Numbered from the stretch's first letter, positions 1-10,994 are shown. The stretch is 64,000 bases of DNA from Lentinus brumalis (GCA_001792895.1 MARA01000046.1:1-64000); one strand, 5' to 3'. Notes: generated by a model from the letters alone, not told the origin. Translations and numbers: made by a program.

Positions 1-106
1 ACTTATTGTCTAACCCATCTAACAACTCTGGCCTAACAAGCCCTCACCTTTTCCCCACACTTATATTTCATAACTAGTGAGTATTGTATTTGGGCTTACT
101 GTTATA
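1..106 (+). repeat. 3' part of the left LTR (R/U5)
   Basis: Bases 1-106 match 6990-7095 without a mismatch, so the window opens inside the left LTR. The match stops after GTTATA, which sets the LTR 3' boundary. The end (TGTTATA) is an imperfect inverted copy of the LTR start (TGTCACA). Confidence 0.93.
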
Positions 107-108
107 TT

Positions 109-119
109 TGGATAAGTCT
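109..119 (+). promoter_or_regulatory. primer binding site, self-priming type
   Basis: TGGATAAGTCT lies two bases after the LTR. It is the exact reverse complement of AGACTTATCCA at 6980-6990 in the LTR, which sits about 30 bases downstream of a TATA box and so probably at the transcript 5' end. In Tf1 of fission yeast the first 11 bases of the mRNA fold back onto the primer site to prime reverse transcription. Length, position and perfect pairing here fit that mechanism. No tRNA 3' end was needed to explain the site. Confidence 0.8.
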
Positions 120-653
120 TCTTCTATTGCACTGGGCTTGGCAAAGTCCCTTGCATTTATTTCCTTTAATTGGGTGTCGGTTGTTGCCTTTGCCTTTGGG
201 CTTTAGCCCTAGGCTTTGTGGTTCTGGGGCTATAGTATTGTTGCTGTCAAGCTTCAGTACTTATTGGGTTCTGGGGGCTTCAGTGCTGTTGCTGTCAAGC
301 TTCAGTCACTTATGTTGAGAGACACCTTGTTGTATGGCTTGCCTATGGCAGGCTGTATGGCTTGGTTGTTGATCTTCTTGCCGGGCCCTAGGCGTAAGGG
401 GATCTGTTAGCCTTCGGGCAACAGCTTGGAACGGATCATTTGCATCTCCCATGAGAGTCTTTGACTTGTCGACGGGTAACCAGGCTGGACAGATTAGAGA
501 AGGGTGCAACACCCTCTCAAACCCATTTGCAGCACGGTGTGGTGCCGTGTCTGAGAATCAAGCTTACCACCACATCAAGGCACAACCTTTCCCTTTTTGG
601 AGTTTTGTCCTGTCAAGGACCAGCTGACAAGCTGCTGACTCTTTCTCTTAGCC
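120..653 (+). other. retrotransposon leader with a 47-bp tandem duplication
   Basis: This is untranslated leader between the primer site and the first ORF. A duplicated block (221-267 and 268-312) shares GTTCTGGGG and TTGCTGTCAAGCTTCAGT. No convincing coding frame is seen; short ORFs here are G/T-rich noise. Confidence 0.55.
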
Positions 654-1359
654 ATGCCCAAGATCTCGAAGGACCGCAAGGTCATTGCCAAGCAGGAGCC
701 GCTCGGTATTTACGAGTGCATCCTCCTTCGGCCTTCGCACGAGTACAAGCACGTCCCTCGCTTCCCTCGCAAAAGGGTTAACGCCGCACCAGTCCGCGTC
801 ATCCCCCGACCTTTCGACCCGGAGCGTGCGAGACAGGCCGACGAAGACATCGCTCAACTTGCAGAGCGTGCCAGGCTCCTCAAGGAGATACGTCGCCTCG
901 AACGTATCTCCCAGGCCTCACCACCCCTCATGATCGCATCTCCGACCCATCTCGTCCCCTCATCGAACGACTCCAGGCACCGTGCAGATCCCTGAGCACA
1001 AGCCTGTCCCCAAGGACCTCCACATGCTGAAGCACAAGGTCGTCGATCGCATCCGGGAGTTCGAGCGCCTCTTCCGACCCACTGTCGAAAGACTCTCTCC
1101 ATTCGTCAAGAAGGCACTCGAGGATGATCGTATCTCGAAGGATGCGAAGGACGACATCAGGTTGTGGGGCACGGAGTTCAACGAGTTGTACACCAACTTG
1201 GAGAAGAGGGCGCGGAAGCTGACGAATAAGGAGTGGAGGATTATCAAGAGGCAGCTAAAGGCCGTCGGCCAGGTTTCCTTCAAGAACCTGAACGAGCGTC
1301 TTCCGGAGATCTGCGACGAGCTCAACGCTCTGAAGCTGGAGTTCAACTATGGCATCTAG
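654..1359 (+). pseudogene. extra ORF upstream of gag, frameshifted
   Basis: A roughly 235-codon coding stretch precedes gag and is separated from it by about 85 bases. The first part (654 to about 930) is basic and then helical, rich in E, R and L. After two small frame changes around 925-985 it continues as a charged helical segment ending NYGI and a TAG stop at 1357. Codon use is strongly C/G-ending, as in host genes. I do not recognise a domain. It could be an N-terminal Gag region separated by mutation, or an accessory gene. Ty3/gypsy elements usually start with gag, so this is unusual. Confidence 0.55.
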
Positions 1360-1444
1360 ATCTGTAATGGGCACCATTGGCAATAGAGAATCCTTTTTTT
1401 GCTACCTTTCATTGTAACCACTCGGAAGACAAGTACTAACCACT

Positions 1445-2869
1445 ATGTCATCAGCAATGAACTACAACAACTTTGTCCCCGTAACCACGTTCCACGCGCT
1501 CGACCCCCAGGCAATTGATGCTATTGTCAGAGATGGCATATCAGATGGGGCAGACATCAATCTCATTGTGGCAGCTCGGAATGCAGTAGGGCTTGCGGAA
1601 CAACGTGTCCCGGAATACGTCCAGAATGTGGTAGCCGAAATGGCTGGGCATATGGACACCAATTTCCGGAGCCTTTAAACCACATCAGTCTTTTGACTAC
1701 TCAAGTGACCACTCTCAGCACACTCGTTCAGAACCAGCAGACCCTTGTTCAGTCCTACAAACAACAAGTCGATGCCTTACCAGCGTCGACTGGAGGAGGT
1801 TCGCGTCAACCCAAAATTGGCGACCCCCATCTTCAAGGGCTCAGATGACAAGATCAAGCTGGAGGAGTGGCGCAACCTGATCAGCCTGTGTGCGCGCACG
1901 AGGGTATCGTCACCGACAAACAGAAGATTGTTACCGCCCTGTCCCGGCTGCAAGGCCCAGCTCATAAATACATGGCATCGTACTATGACCGTGTAGGCAA
2001 AGGCCAAGACCTCGGAACTGGGACGCCTTCATGGATGAGCTTGCGCAAATCTATGGGCAGAGAGACGACAAAGAAGGAGCAAAGAAGGAGATCACAGCCC
2101 TGTTTGTCAACAAAGACTTGGCTGCTAAAGACTTCATCAGATATGCGGAACGCTTCCGTACTCTCGGACGTCTTACGGGTTACGATGATGAGCTTCTCAT
2201 TGACAAGCTACGGGAGGTTATCAGCCGCGACATGCGGATTGCCCTCGTTGGCAAGGGTGGCAGCAATGTCCCCAAGAAGTGGACCGAGTTTCTCGACATG
2301 TTACTCGACTTCTACAGAGAGCTCAACCCGGAAAAGACACGAGGCACTGTCTTTAGTAAGAGCAGCTCAGACAACAGCGGTCACACCCCGATGGACATTG
2401 ACTCGGCTGAAAAGTCGAAGGGCAAGGGCAAGAAGGGCAAGCAGGCCAACTCCGCTACCACAAACAAGAAGGCGCTATACTGCCACAACTGCAAGAGGAG
2501 AACTCGCACGACACAGATGACTGCTACCTGCTCGCCAAGAACGCTGACAAGCGTCCCAAGTCCCAGAGCCAGTCCAAGGGGAACGATCAGTCCAAAGGGA
2601 ATGATCAGAAGACAGGGACAAAAGGCACGACACCGTCGAACAACTTCAAGGCGAAAAAGACACGTGTCGTAGAAGTTGAAGTCACGGACGACGAGGACGA
2701 CACCCCCAAGTCTTCAAAGTCCATCTCTACTGCGAGACTCGGGCGAGAGGATGTTGACAGTGAATCAACCTTGTCTGAGGAGGATGAACCTCAGACTCGT
2801 TCCGGCCAGTCTGAAAAAGGCAAGGCTCGGTCCTCGAAGAGCTCGGATTTTCTCATACGCCATATGTAA
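1445..2869 (+). pseudogene. gag: gag (capsid and CCHC nucleocapsid), multiply frameshifted
   Basis: Coding similarity to Ty3/gypsy Gag runs through at least four frames. The N-terminal segment (1445-1678) is followed after a one-base shift by a coiled-coil stretch rich in Q, T and L. A capsid segment then continues through shifts near 1815, 1890 and 2020 to a lysine-rich linker. The zinc knuckle near 2480-2530 reads C-x2-C-x4-H-x4-C only if two extra bases (AG) after the second cysteine are ignored; as written the knuckle is destroyed. A serine/acidic tail ends at TAA 2867-2869. Breaks are single- or double-base indels without repeats around them, so programmed frameshifting is unlikely to explain all of them. 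Confidence 0.8.
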
Positions 2870-2886
2870 ATAACACCTGCGAACAT

Positions 2887-3680
2887 ATGGCAGAGAATAG
2901 TAAACCCAACGTCGGAATGCAGACATGTAGTGTTGGCATTAGTAGCACGGACAATCCTGTAATATCGTCATCTTCTCGCAACAGGAATTCATTCAAATTG
3001 CCCGTGACACTGTGGGTTTACGGAAGAAAAGTGCAGGTCGAAGCTCTGGTAGACTCAGGGGCCACGACATCTTTCATCAATAAATCAGTTGTCGAAACCT
3101 ATCACCTGGGAACTCATAAGCTGGCAACCCCGTACGACGTGTATAACGCCGACGGGACCTCCAACAAAAGTGGACAGATTACTCATGCTGTCCGGTCCTA
3201 TGTCGAAATTGGATCTCATAAGTCAACTCACCAGCTGCTCGTAGCAGACTTAGGTAGTAAAGACATGATCCTAGGGTACACCTACTTACGCAGACATAAC
3301 CCTGAATCGACTGGGAACATGGGGAATGGAGGTTCACCAGGTGCCCTGAGAGCTGTGCCCCAAGAGCTCGTAAAAGAGGCAATGTGGCTGAAGAAGAAGC
3401 CGACGAGCTTCAGCTACCAAGGGTGGATCCCTTGATCACTCCACTGGACGAGTTAGGAGAGGAGTGTATCGAAAATCCGCATATCAACTGGATTTCGACA
3501 GAAGATCCAGACGACCACGAAGTAGCACAGTTGACCGCAGAGATTCTTGCAAAAGATCTCGAGGAGATTGAGGACGATGACTCGCAACTGGAAGACTATA
3601 GTCCCAGAATATCTACACGAGTATGGCAACGTGTTCTCAAAGAAAGAATCAGAGAGGATGCCGGTGCGCAAACCGTATGA
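2887..3680 (+). pseudogene. retroviral-type aspartic protease region of pol
   Basis: The stretch around 3040-3090 encodes ALVDSGATTSFI, the DSG active-site motif of pepsin-like retrotransposon proteases, followed by hydrophobic strands and MILGYTYL, the expected C-terminal glycine motif. A one-base shift near 3305 moves the reading into another frame (3384-3680), which carries an acidic linker. A second shift near 3597 joins it to the reverse transcriptase frame. The protein would mature Gag-Pol. Confidence 0.85.
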
Positions 3681-6237
3681 CCACGGTATTGACTTCGAGG
3701 AGGGGGCCCCGCTTCCTCGACCGGCCAAACTATATCCAATGTCTCCAAAGGAACGCAATTCCTTGGACGAATGGATCAATGAGGAAACCCGAAAGGGTTA
3801 CATTCGAAAGTCAAAGAGCCCTCTAGCAGCACCTGTCTTCTTTGTCAAGAAGAGTGATGGAAGCCTGCGGTTGGTGGTAGACTACCGGAAGTTAAACGAC
3901 ATCACAGTGAAGAACCGTTACCCAATTCCCCGCATAGCGGACTTGGTTGACTCGCTCAGCCAGGCGTCAATATTTACAAAAATTGACTTGCGCTGGGGAT
4001 ATAATAATGTTCGTATCCGAGAGGGTGACGAATGGAAAACGGCTTTCATCACACATCGCGGGCTGTTTGAAGCCAATGTGATGTACTTCGGTTTCTCCAA
4101 TGCACCAGCCACCTTCCAGGCAATGATGAACGATATACTCGGTGATCTCATACGGGATGGACACGTTATTGTGTACCTTGATGACATATTGATCTTCACG
4201 GACAATGTGCGTCAACACCGTCAAATCACTCAGGAGGTGCTCAAACGTCTACGAGATAATGATCTATTTGCAAAACCAGAGAAGTGCTTCTTTGAAAAAA
4301 GCAGCATCGAATATCTGGGCATGATCATCTCGAAGGGACAGATTTCGATGGACCCTAAGAAGGTTTCTGGAGTGACCGACTGGCCGCGACCCACTAAGGT
4401 CAAGCAAGTCCAAGCCTTCCTCGGCTTTGCCAACTTTTACAGGAGGTTTATCAAGGACTTTGCAAAGCATGCCAAGCCGCTCACCTCATTGACCAAGAAG
4501 GATCAACCATGGGTCTGGGGCGAGGAACAGGAACATGCGTTCGATAGCCTGAAAAAGGCCTTTACCTCAGCCCCTATTCTGCGCATCCCGGATGATGTAA
4601 ACCCTTTCCGCCTTGAGACGGATGCCAGTGACTTTGCCACCGGAGCAGTCCTGTCTCAGCTGGACCCAACTGACAAGTTGTGGCATCCAGTAGCCTTTTA
4701 TTCCAAGTCGCTCAATGTCCATGAACGGAACTATGAGATCTACGACAAAGAGATGCTTGCTATTATACGCGCTCTGGAGGAATATAGGCAGTACTTGGAG
4801 GGTCATCCGGAAAAGCTCGAGATATGGTCAGATCATCAGAACTTGACCTATTTCAAGACGGCCCAGAAGTTGACACGGAGACAGGCGAGATGGTCTCTGT
4901 ACCTCACGCGTTTCAACTTCGTATTGCGCCACAAACCAGGCAAGACAATGCTCACTGCCGACCCTCTGTCCAGGAGGCCAGACCATGAAGAGGGGGTGGA
5001 ATTCGATAACCGAGATCAAATCCTTCTCAAGCCTGAATTTTTCGCCATTCATGCTATCGATTCCTCTCATGAGTCGCCTATCAATGATGACATTCTCCTA
5101 AGAGAGGTCAAAGAAGCATTGCTACAGGACAACGTCACCAAGGACTATCAGCAACTGCTGAAGTCTGGACCACGAGAGTTCAGCAAGTCCCTGGAGGATT
5201 GGAACTACGAGAATGGACTTTTGCTCTACCGTGGCAAAGTCTATATCCCAAAGAGCGACAACGATCACCTCCGTAGACGAGTAGTTCAGATGCACCATGA
5301 TATACCTTCTGCTGGACATCCGGGGAGGTGGAAGACATATGAACTCGTCTCACGGAACTACTGGTGGCCGGGCATGTCAGTATTCACCAAGAAGTATGTC
5401 ACGGGCTGCGACATCTGTCAACGGATGAAGAACCATCCGCAACAGCCATATGGACCGCTTCAGCCCAACCCTGTCCCGGAAGGGCCATGGGAAATCATCA
5501 CTATCGACCTTATCACTCAGCTACCAGAGTCTTTTGGTTATACCGCCATCTGCGTGGTTGTAGACAGGCTCACAAAGCGAGCACACTTCTTCCCCATCAA
5601 GAACGAGTTCTCTGCGAAAGATCTAGCGGAACTACTCTATGAGAGGATATGGCCGTTGCATGGCCTACCGCTTCAGATCATCTCCGACAGGGGTACACAA
5701 TTCGCGGCAGCGCTATTCCAAGAATGGTGCAAGCTACTGGGGATAGAATCATCCATGTCCACCACATATCACCCGCAGACGGATGGCCAGACCGAAAGGG
5801 TCAACCAGACACTGGAGCAATTCCTTCGCTGCTATGTTGATTACCAAAAGGCCAACTGGTCTAAGCTTCTCAGTGCAGCAGAGTTCGCGTATAATAATGC
5901 AGCTCACGAAGGAACCAAGGAGAGCCCATTCTTCTTGGAATACGGTCGACACCCACGGGCAGGTCCAACGCTTCGCAAAGAAGCAACTCCAACAAACCTC
6001 AGTGACATTGCATGGAGAAGACAACAAGCCCAGGAGCAAGCGAAGGCAGCTCTTGCTTTGGCAGCCGAGCGAATGAAGTGGTACTACGATCAGGGAGTCC
6101 AGAAGGTCCCCTTTAAAGTAGGCGACAAGGTTCTATTGGACCTACGTGACTATCAAACCACGGGTCGCAAGCTCAACGCTCGGTATGCAGGACCCTTTGA
6201 GATTGTTGAAAAACTTTCTCCAGTCACTTCAGACTGA
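3547..6237 (+). CDS. pol: reverse transcriptase, RNase H and integrase (pol)
   Basis: The longest intact frame of the element, 896 codons counted from an internal ATG. Reverse transcriptase carries [20 protein letters not shown] and the catalytic YLDD at 4174-4185 (residues 210-213). RNase H starts near residue 355 with the TDAS motif, then a conserved E in EIYDKEML and D in WSDHQN. Integrase has an HHCC zinc-binding region (from about residue 583 to CDIC) and the DD35E triad: D654 in TIDL, D714 in SDRG, E750 in TERV. A GPF-type module follows. The frame ends at 6237, before the chromodomain, through another frame change. The start codon shown is not natural: protease and RT would be one polyprotein. 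Confidence 0.95.
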   Translation: MQKISRRLRTMTRNWKTIVPEYLHEYGNVFSKKESERMPVRKPYDHGIDFEEGAPLPRPAKLYPMSPKERNSLDEWINEETRKGYIRKSKSPLAAPVFFVKKSDGSLRLVVDYRKLNDITVKNRYPIPRIADLVDSLSQASIFTKIDLRWGYNNVRIREGDEWKTAFITHRGLFEANVMYFGFSNAPATFQAMMNDILGDLIRDGHVIVYLDDILIFTDNVRQHRQITQEVLKRLRDNDLFAKPEKCFFEKSSIEYLGMIISKGQISMDPKKVSGVTDWPRPTKVKQVQAFLGFANFYRRFIKDFAKHAKPLTSLTKKDQPWVWGEEQEHAFDSLKKAFTSAPILRIPDDVNPFRLETDASDFATGAVLSQLDPTDKLWHPVAFYSKSLNVHERNYEIYDKEMLAIIRALEEYRQYLEGHPEKLEIWSDHQNLTYFKTAQKLTRRQARWSLYLTRFNFVLRHKPGKTMLTADPLSRRPDHEEGVEFDNRDQILLKPEFFAIHAIDSSHESPINDDILLREVKEALLQDNVTKDYQQLLKSGPREFSKSLEDWNYENGLLLYRGKVYIPKSDNDHLRRRVVQMHHDIPSAGHPGRWKTYELVSRNYWWPGMSVFTKKYVTGCDICQRMKNHPQQPYGPLQPNPVPEGPWEIITIDLITQLPESFGYTAICVVVDRLTKRAHFFPIKNEFSAKDLAELLYERIWPLHGLPLQIISDRGTQFAAALFQEWCKLLGIESSMSTTYHPQTDGQTERVNQTLEQFLRCYVDYQKANWSKLLSAAEFAYNNAAHEGTKESPFFLEYGRHPRAGPTLRKEATPTNLSDIAWRRQQAQEQAKAALALAAERMKWYYDQGVQKVPFKVGDKVLLDLRDYQTTGRKLNARYAGPFEIVEKLSPVTSD

Positions 6238-6251
6238 AGTGGCCTGCTAGG

Positions 6252-6556
6252 ATGACTCGGATCCATCCAGTCTTCCATGCCAGCAAGCTCATACCATATC
6301 ATGACTCTCAGATCCCAGGCCAGAAACCGGCCCCACCTGACCCTGTCATTATCGATGGGCATGAGGAGTTCGAGGTTGAAGCAATTCTCGACTCCAGGCG
6401 CTACCGCAGACAACTCCAATACCTAGTTCGGTGGAAAGGTTACGGCCCCGAGGATGATCTTGGGAGCCGGTCAATAACCTCACGAACTCTCCCGAGCTCA
6501 TCAAACAATTCCATGAGGCTCACCCGCATGCAATCCGCATGGTGGAGAGTTCCTAG
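6252..6556 (+). pseudogene. chromodomain at the integrase C-terminus
   Basis: HPVFHASKL, the usual link between integrase and chromodomain, is followed by [12 protein letters not shown] and [13 protein letters not shown], a clear chromodomain core. A single-base loss near 6462 turns the expected W-E-P continuation into another frame, which ends at TAG 6554-6556. In chromoviruses this domain directs insertion toward chromatin marks. Confidence 0.88.
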
Positions 6557-6582
6557 CTTCGCTCTTCTCATCGGAGCTCGAA

Positions 6583-6598
6583 CTAGAAGTGGGGGTAC
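6583..6598 (+). other. polypurine tract
   Basis: AGAAGTGGGGGTA immediately precedes the right LTR. This is the expected position for the plus-strand primer of reverse transcription. Confidence 0.75.
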
Positions 6599-7095
6599 TG
6601 TCACAAAACGTGACCTTTCTAGCGCTTATCCGGTGGATAAGTGGGCTTATCATTAGTTATCTGGAGTTATCAGTAGTTATCATCATTTATCGATGTTTAT
6701 GATCGCTTTTTATCTTCTTTAGGGATATCTATTACATCATTAGTCCAGATCCTTCTAGGACCTTGGTCCTAGAACCTTCTAGATAGTTGCCTAGTAATGT
6801 AGTGCACGCTATTGGTCAGTTACTTGCTGAGTAATAGGGCTACCTCAGCACACATGACTCAGCCTTACTCAGCTGGTCATGTGATTAGCTTAGTAACATA
6901 GAGTATCAGGGGTCTTCCCCAGTCCCAGGGGGGCTGGGGCTACATGTATATAAACCACCAGTCTGAGGCCGGCACCCTCAGACTTATCCACTTATTGTCT
7001 AACCCATCTAACAACTCTGGCCTAACAAGCCCTCACCTTTTCCCCACACTTATATTTCATAACTAGTGAGTATTGTATTTGGGCTTACTGTTATA
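6599..7095 (+). repeat. right LTR, 497 bp
   Basis: It starts TGTCACA after the polypurine tract and ends TGTTATA. The start contains a small inverted repeat (GTCAC-AAAAC-GTGAC, 6600-6614), followed by CTTATCC-GGT-GGATAAG (6625-6641). A TATA box lies at 6947-6954 and the probable transcript start (AGACTTATCCA) at 6980, so U3 is about 6599-6979. The last 30-odd bases supply the terminal codons of the oppositely oriented gene that follows. Confidence 0.92.
6947..6954 (+). promoter_or_regulatory. LTR TATA box
   Basis: TATATAAA lies 33 bases upstream of the A at 6980, which begins the 11 nt complementary to the primer binding site. The spacing supports 6980 as the RNA 5' end. Confidence 0.75.
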
Positions 7096-9109
7096 GTTGC
7101 TCAAGAGTGCTGAGCTGAGCTGGCACGTCGACAACAGAACGGGACCGCGACCGTGCACGGGAGTGCCCTTGAGCCGATCGATTAGAGGAGCGTGAATCCA
7201 AACGAGCTTGAGAACCGGCGCCGGCGCCGGAAGAGCTACCCTGTTGGGTAGACGATGGTCTGCATCATAAGAATGAGAACGACTCCGGTGACGCAGTGGT
7301 GGAAAGACGTACGGGGCAACTTCCTCGATGTCGGACTCATTCTCATACACAACACTCAGGTTGCACTGGATGACCTTCCGACGAGGATGGACAACCGCGG
7401 CGTGAGCTGTGCCACTGCCAGCAGTGGCGACAGGAACGGCTGGCTGTGCTCGGCGTCGACGAGTAGGGGGATCGTTCTTTGCTTTCATATGAGACGAGAT
7501 CAAGAATAGAGCGTAGCCCGCGAGGGCCACTAGGGCACAATACACAAGCTCGGGCGACAACATGGTCGACATGATCGATGGAAGGAGGAGGCGCGACCAG
7601 ATCCATTCAGGACTAAATACTGACTGAGTAACAAAGACATTGGTCTGAACAAAGGCAACGACGCGCGCATACCATGCTGTCGCGCCTGAAGAATATACGA
7701 TCATGTGACAGGCACGTCGCGAGCTACAGGACGTGTCGTGTACGCGTCGCCTTGTCGATAAGATCCCTAGTTCCTTGACGGAGAATCGAGAGATCCTAGA
7801 AGGTATGTTCAGCTTCCTGATCAGCAGTGAAACGTAATTGTGGTACCTTGCGGACCGCAGAGACCGTTCGCCCCAGACGTTCAAACTCTGCGCGAGCGTT
7901 GCTCAGTTGCTCGATAGACACAGAACGACCCTCCAGATACGGCATCGCAGAACGCAGTTCTACTGGGGTGCGAAAGCTCTCGTCCATGTTCTGAGAAAGA
8001 ATCAGTCGAGCCAGGGGAGCTGACAGCAAAACGTACCTTGAGATCCTGAAGGGCACGTCGGCAGTCAGAAGTTGTAACACCGACTGCATGCTTCATCTTC
8101 ACGAGCTCTGCAAGAGAGATGCGAAGAGTTTCGAAGGGAACTTCTTCCATCCCTCCTGCCTCACAAGCTGCAAACAATTCAGTCGCCAAGTCCACCTCCA
8201 TGTCTACCCGCGCGAGCGTGTCGTCCCAGCCGATCCAGGCATCATGCAAGATACTGACGTGTGACAGAGACGGCTTTATGAGGATGTTGAGACTGACGGG
8301 CCTCAGGCACAAAGCCCCCGTAGCGGAAGTGAAGTCGCGCTGAGATGAAGAACTAGCTGTTAGTCGCGTGACTGGCCGAGACTGATCCCTGACGCACCCT
8401 CTCAAGCATCAATACCTGCACAGCGTCCCCCAGGAGTTCCTGAACCGCTCAATCTCTTCTATGCAGTCGTCTAGCTGACGGACTTGTTGCTCCAAAGGAG
8501 TCAGACTGCATGCGAGTGCTGTACGAGCCTCCATGGGTAGATCGACAGCATGTAGTGCCTGTACCTGTCACGAAGTCAAGTAACTGTCATGACTGACGGG
8601 ATATTGCGCACCTCTTCCAGTAGTTCGACCGCTTCATGGCGGCTTGCGGATGCTAGGTAGAGGTATACGGAGACTGAGTCACCCTGTCGTCTAAGTTGCG
8701 AGCGCTCTTTCATGAGGGTACAGCGCGCAGTGAGGCGATAGTCCGTGTTGATTTTCTTGAAGTGTTGTTCGACGCCAGCAGCCAATACATCTGCACCTGC
8801 TTGGTCTGCGTCAAGATGCAGAAATCTCGATGCCGAAAACATATGAGTGGCGCCACGTAAAAGGGTCACAGACGAACTCACTTCCGGACTTCGTGCTTGG
8901 ATGACTCAATTGCATCGGTTATCTCGGACCCAAGCTGGCGAGCTTTCTGGGTGGCTTCTTCACATGACAAGCCAGCCATTATGTCGTTGTCGGGTGCCGC
9001 TGTCGGGTGTTGCGCATCGGGTGTTGCGCACGCCCACACAGTCGTGCACTGCGACAAAGGCTCTTTGTCTCGTAACCAAGCGCTCACCTTGCATGACACT
9101 CGCACACAT
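7063..9109 (-). CDS. multi-exon helical protein with a C-terminal membrane segment; 3' end altered by the LTR
   Basis: Exons were joined by GT-AG sites and phase from a tentative ATG at 9109. The N-terminal two thirds is helical (for example ALHAVDLPMEARTALACSL and a following coiled coil near 8430-8550; EEVPFETLRISLAELVKM near 8120). Downstream a hydrophobic segment (VYCALVALAGYALFLIS, about 7520-7565) is followed by a basic R/P-rich tail. The last ten residues and TAG stop (7063-7065) are read from the retrotransposon LTR; the junction is at 7095/7096. The original C-terminus is therefore lost or displaced. The membrane segment could instead start a separate small gene. No function recognised. 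Confidence 0.5.
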
Positions 9110-9180
9110 GTGCAGATTGTCGTTCAAGTCCGAGATCCTGAAATTGATGTCAATTGACTAGATAACACACGTACCTTGAC

Positions 9181-9569
9181 TCAGATCCGCATCTCCTCGT
9201 CCGTCAGGTTCTCGTCCGTCAGGTTCTCGTCCTCCTGAAAATCAGCGATGGCCACCACCGCTTCCTCCTCGATGATCTTCTTGTGGTTACGGATGGGCAC
9301 GGTGGGTTCGGCAGCTTGTACAGCGCCAGACGAAATATCCTCGGACTCGTCGATCAGGATACCATGCTTGCCAAAGGTCGCGGGGCGCGCCTTGTAGTCG
9401 ATCAGCTGCTCCTGGATGAACCTGGTGATGACGCGTGGTAAGTTGTTCAGATGCGTCGATGGATGCGTGTGTGCGCGACATACGCGGTTGTCGTGGACGG
9501 AGAGCGTGGATGCCTGGTATGAACGGAGATTGTCGAGTTGTCGGCTTGACGCGAGCGAGGTGTGGACAT
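9181..9569 (-). CDS. small acidic hypothetical protein, two exons
   Basis: ATG at 9569 opens a short S/T-rich exon. An intron (GTATGT to CACCAG) leads to an exon beginning FIQEQLIDYKARPATFGKHG and continuing LIDESED. It ends with a tandem DENLT repeat, encoded by a duplicated GTTCTCGTCCGTCAG, and a TGA at 9181. About 110 residues. Not recognised. It sits just upstream of the helical/membrane gene on the same strand. Confidence 0.5.
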
Positions 9570-10361
9570 GGTGGACCACGTAGCAGGTGATCTGCGGCAG
9601 GACGGGGTAGAAGCGATTCGGTGCCTACGCGACGCACTTGAACGCTTGCGCACGTGTGGTGACTCTGTCGAGACGGCGACAGGGACGTTCGCCCGACCGC
9701 GGTCGTCCGACCTCGCTGGTTCCACGTTGGCGTTGATGCGTCGAGCTTCGGGCAGCCAGATGAGGCATGCGGTTGAGAGTGTGGGTACGCGCAGTGGGTT
9801 AGCGGCGCGAAAATTTGTGAAGTCTCAGGCCAATTGGTGACGATACGGACGAGCGGTGAGGCGTGGAAAGTTGGTACTTGGAGAGGGATACCGGCGCGAT
9901 ATACGCTCTGCATGCATGTCAGAACTCGAAACGTCCGCATGCGTGTTAAGGAGAGGAAGCGCACGGCGGGGAAAGGGGCACTCTTGACTGGTACGGTGAG
10001 TCCTGTTCGAGGGTGGTGGCTAAGAGGGACGACACTGGGGAAGAGGAGGCACACAGGGGCAAGGAGCTCGTCTCCGGACGAAGGCGACAGCGCGAGCATG
10101 GTGCGCGGACTTGGGAGTGATGCATGATGTGCAGCGAAAGGGTGAGAGAAGCATCATTCGCTCCGAATGATTAGTATTCACACTCCGACAGTCCTCGAGC
10201 CTTCAAGCTTCAAGTTCCGATAGATCATGTGACAAAACGCGTCGTCGCGTCGACGCAAGTGTAAAAGTTGACGCAACGCAAAGCTCGTCTAGACACCATA
10301 ACGTAGTACAAACACTTCAAGCATACTATGTACCCTCACCCAGGAGGACCTCCACTCGCCT
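9570..10361. other. no confident gene
   Basis: A 270-codon open frame on the minus strand crosses this stretch but overlaps the gene below in another frame. It has proline/serine-rich composition typical of GC-rich antisense noise. Possible 5' untranslated exons cannot be excluded. Confidence 0.3.
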
Positions 10362-10994
10362 CTACTCCCCAATCATTGGAGGAACGCCGGTGCCGAGGAA
10401 GTGGTTCAAGTGGTTCACCATGTCAGCCCCGATCGCGACCTGGTGGGTATTCAACTTCATAATACTGTAGGCTTGCAAGAAGCTCCAGTAGGCCAAAATC
10501 TGTCTGAAGTGAATCTTGAACTCGTAGTCAGGAGCCGAGACCAAGGCGCCTTTCCTGGCAATGTCACGAATTACGACGCCACACAGATGCTGATCCGGGT
10601 TTCGTCAGACAGACTCGGAAGAATGATAGACTTGGGAGGTACCTGGTCAATGGTGAGCTCTTGGTTTCCGTTGATGGGGATCGTGTCGACGGAGTATGGC
10701 CTATCGGGAGCGCGACCATCGGCGGGCGGAGGCGGGACGATGACGATCACACCTGCCAGTTGTCCGCATCAGAGCTGAGCCACTCGAGCTCGTTGCGAGT
10801 GCATAGTCAGTACCGTATTGCTTGCCCTTGGGAGGAGAGCATTCAATGATCTTCACAATTGCCTCGGTGCCGCCGTAGCTGCCGGCGCGGCAGACATGCA
10901 CGCCCTCGGCGCAGAAGACAACTTTCCTGCTCATTGTTGTTCAGCGACTAGTCAGCTCTCGAATGCGAGCACGAACTTACTCGTTTAGAGACAT
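10362..10994 (-). CDS. small hypothetical protein, family member 1
   Basis: Phase-consistent exons: ATG at 10994 (MSLNE), intron GTAAGT, an exon starting KVVFCAEG, an intron from GTACTGAC to GGCAG, a strand-rich exon starting GVIVIVPPPP, a 53-nt intron, and a last exon with YEFKIHFRQILAYWSF ending at TAG 10362. The product is strand-rich with one C-terminal amphipathic helix. Order and motifs match the gene at 13258-14042: start MS-N-(D/E)-(K/R)-VV, the (G/A)-V/L-IV-P segment, and the Y-x5-F-x3-L-x-YWSF block. No domain name can be given; the fold resembles a PH-like barrel plus helix (inference). Confidence 0.65.

Larger units (their letters stand above)
1..7095 (+). mobile_element. Ty3/gypsy chromovirus LTR retrotransposon, truncated by the window edge
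   Basis: Order seen: LTR fragment, self-primer site, leader, an extra ORF, gag, protease, reverse transcriptase, RNase H, integrase, chromodomain, polypurine tract and full 3' LTR. Domain order and the C-terminal chromodomain are those of Ty3/gypsy chromoviruses, and the primer site points to the Tf1/sushi-like branch. The 106 LTR bases visible at the left are identical to 6990-7095, which normally means a recent insertion. In contrast, the coding region changes frame about ten times by one or two bases, so as written the element is not autonomous. The left end lies outside the window, so a target-site duplication cannot be checked; the five bases after the right LTR are GTTGC. Confidence 0.95.

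Noticed and set aside
2480..2530. Programmed frameshift at the gag zinc knuckle
   Set aside because: The shift falls inside the CCHC motif and destroys it, and similar indels occur throughout the element, so mutation or error is simpler.
9287..10099. 270-codon minus-strand ORF
   Set aside because: It overlaps the better-supported two-exon gene in another frame and has antisense-like composition.
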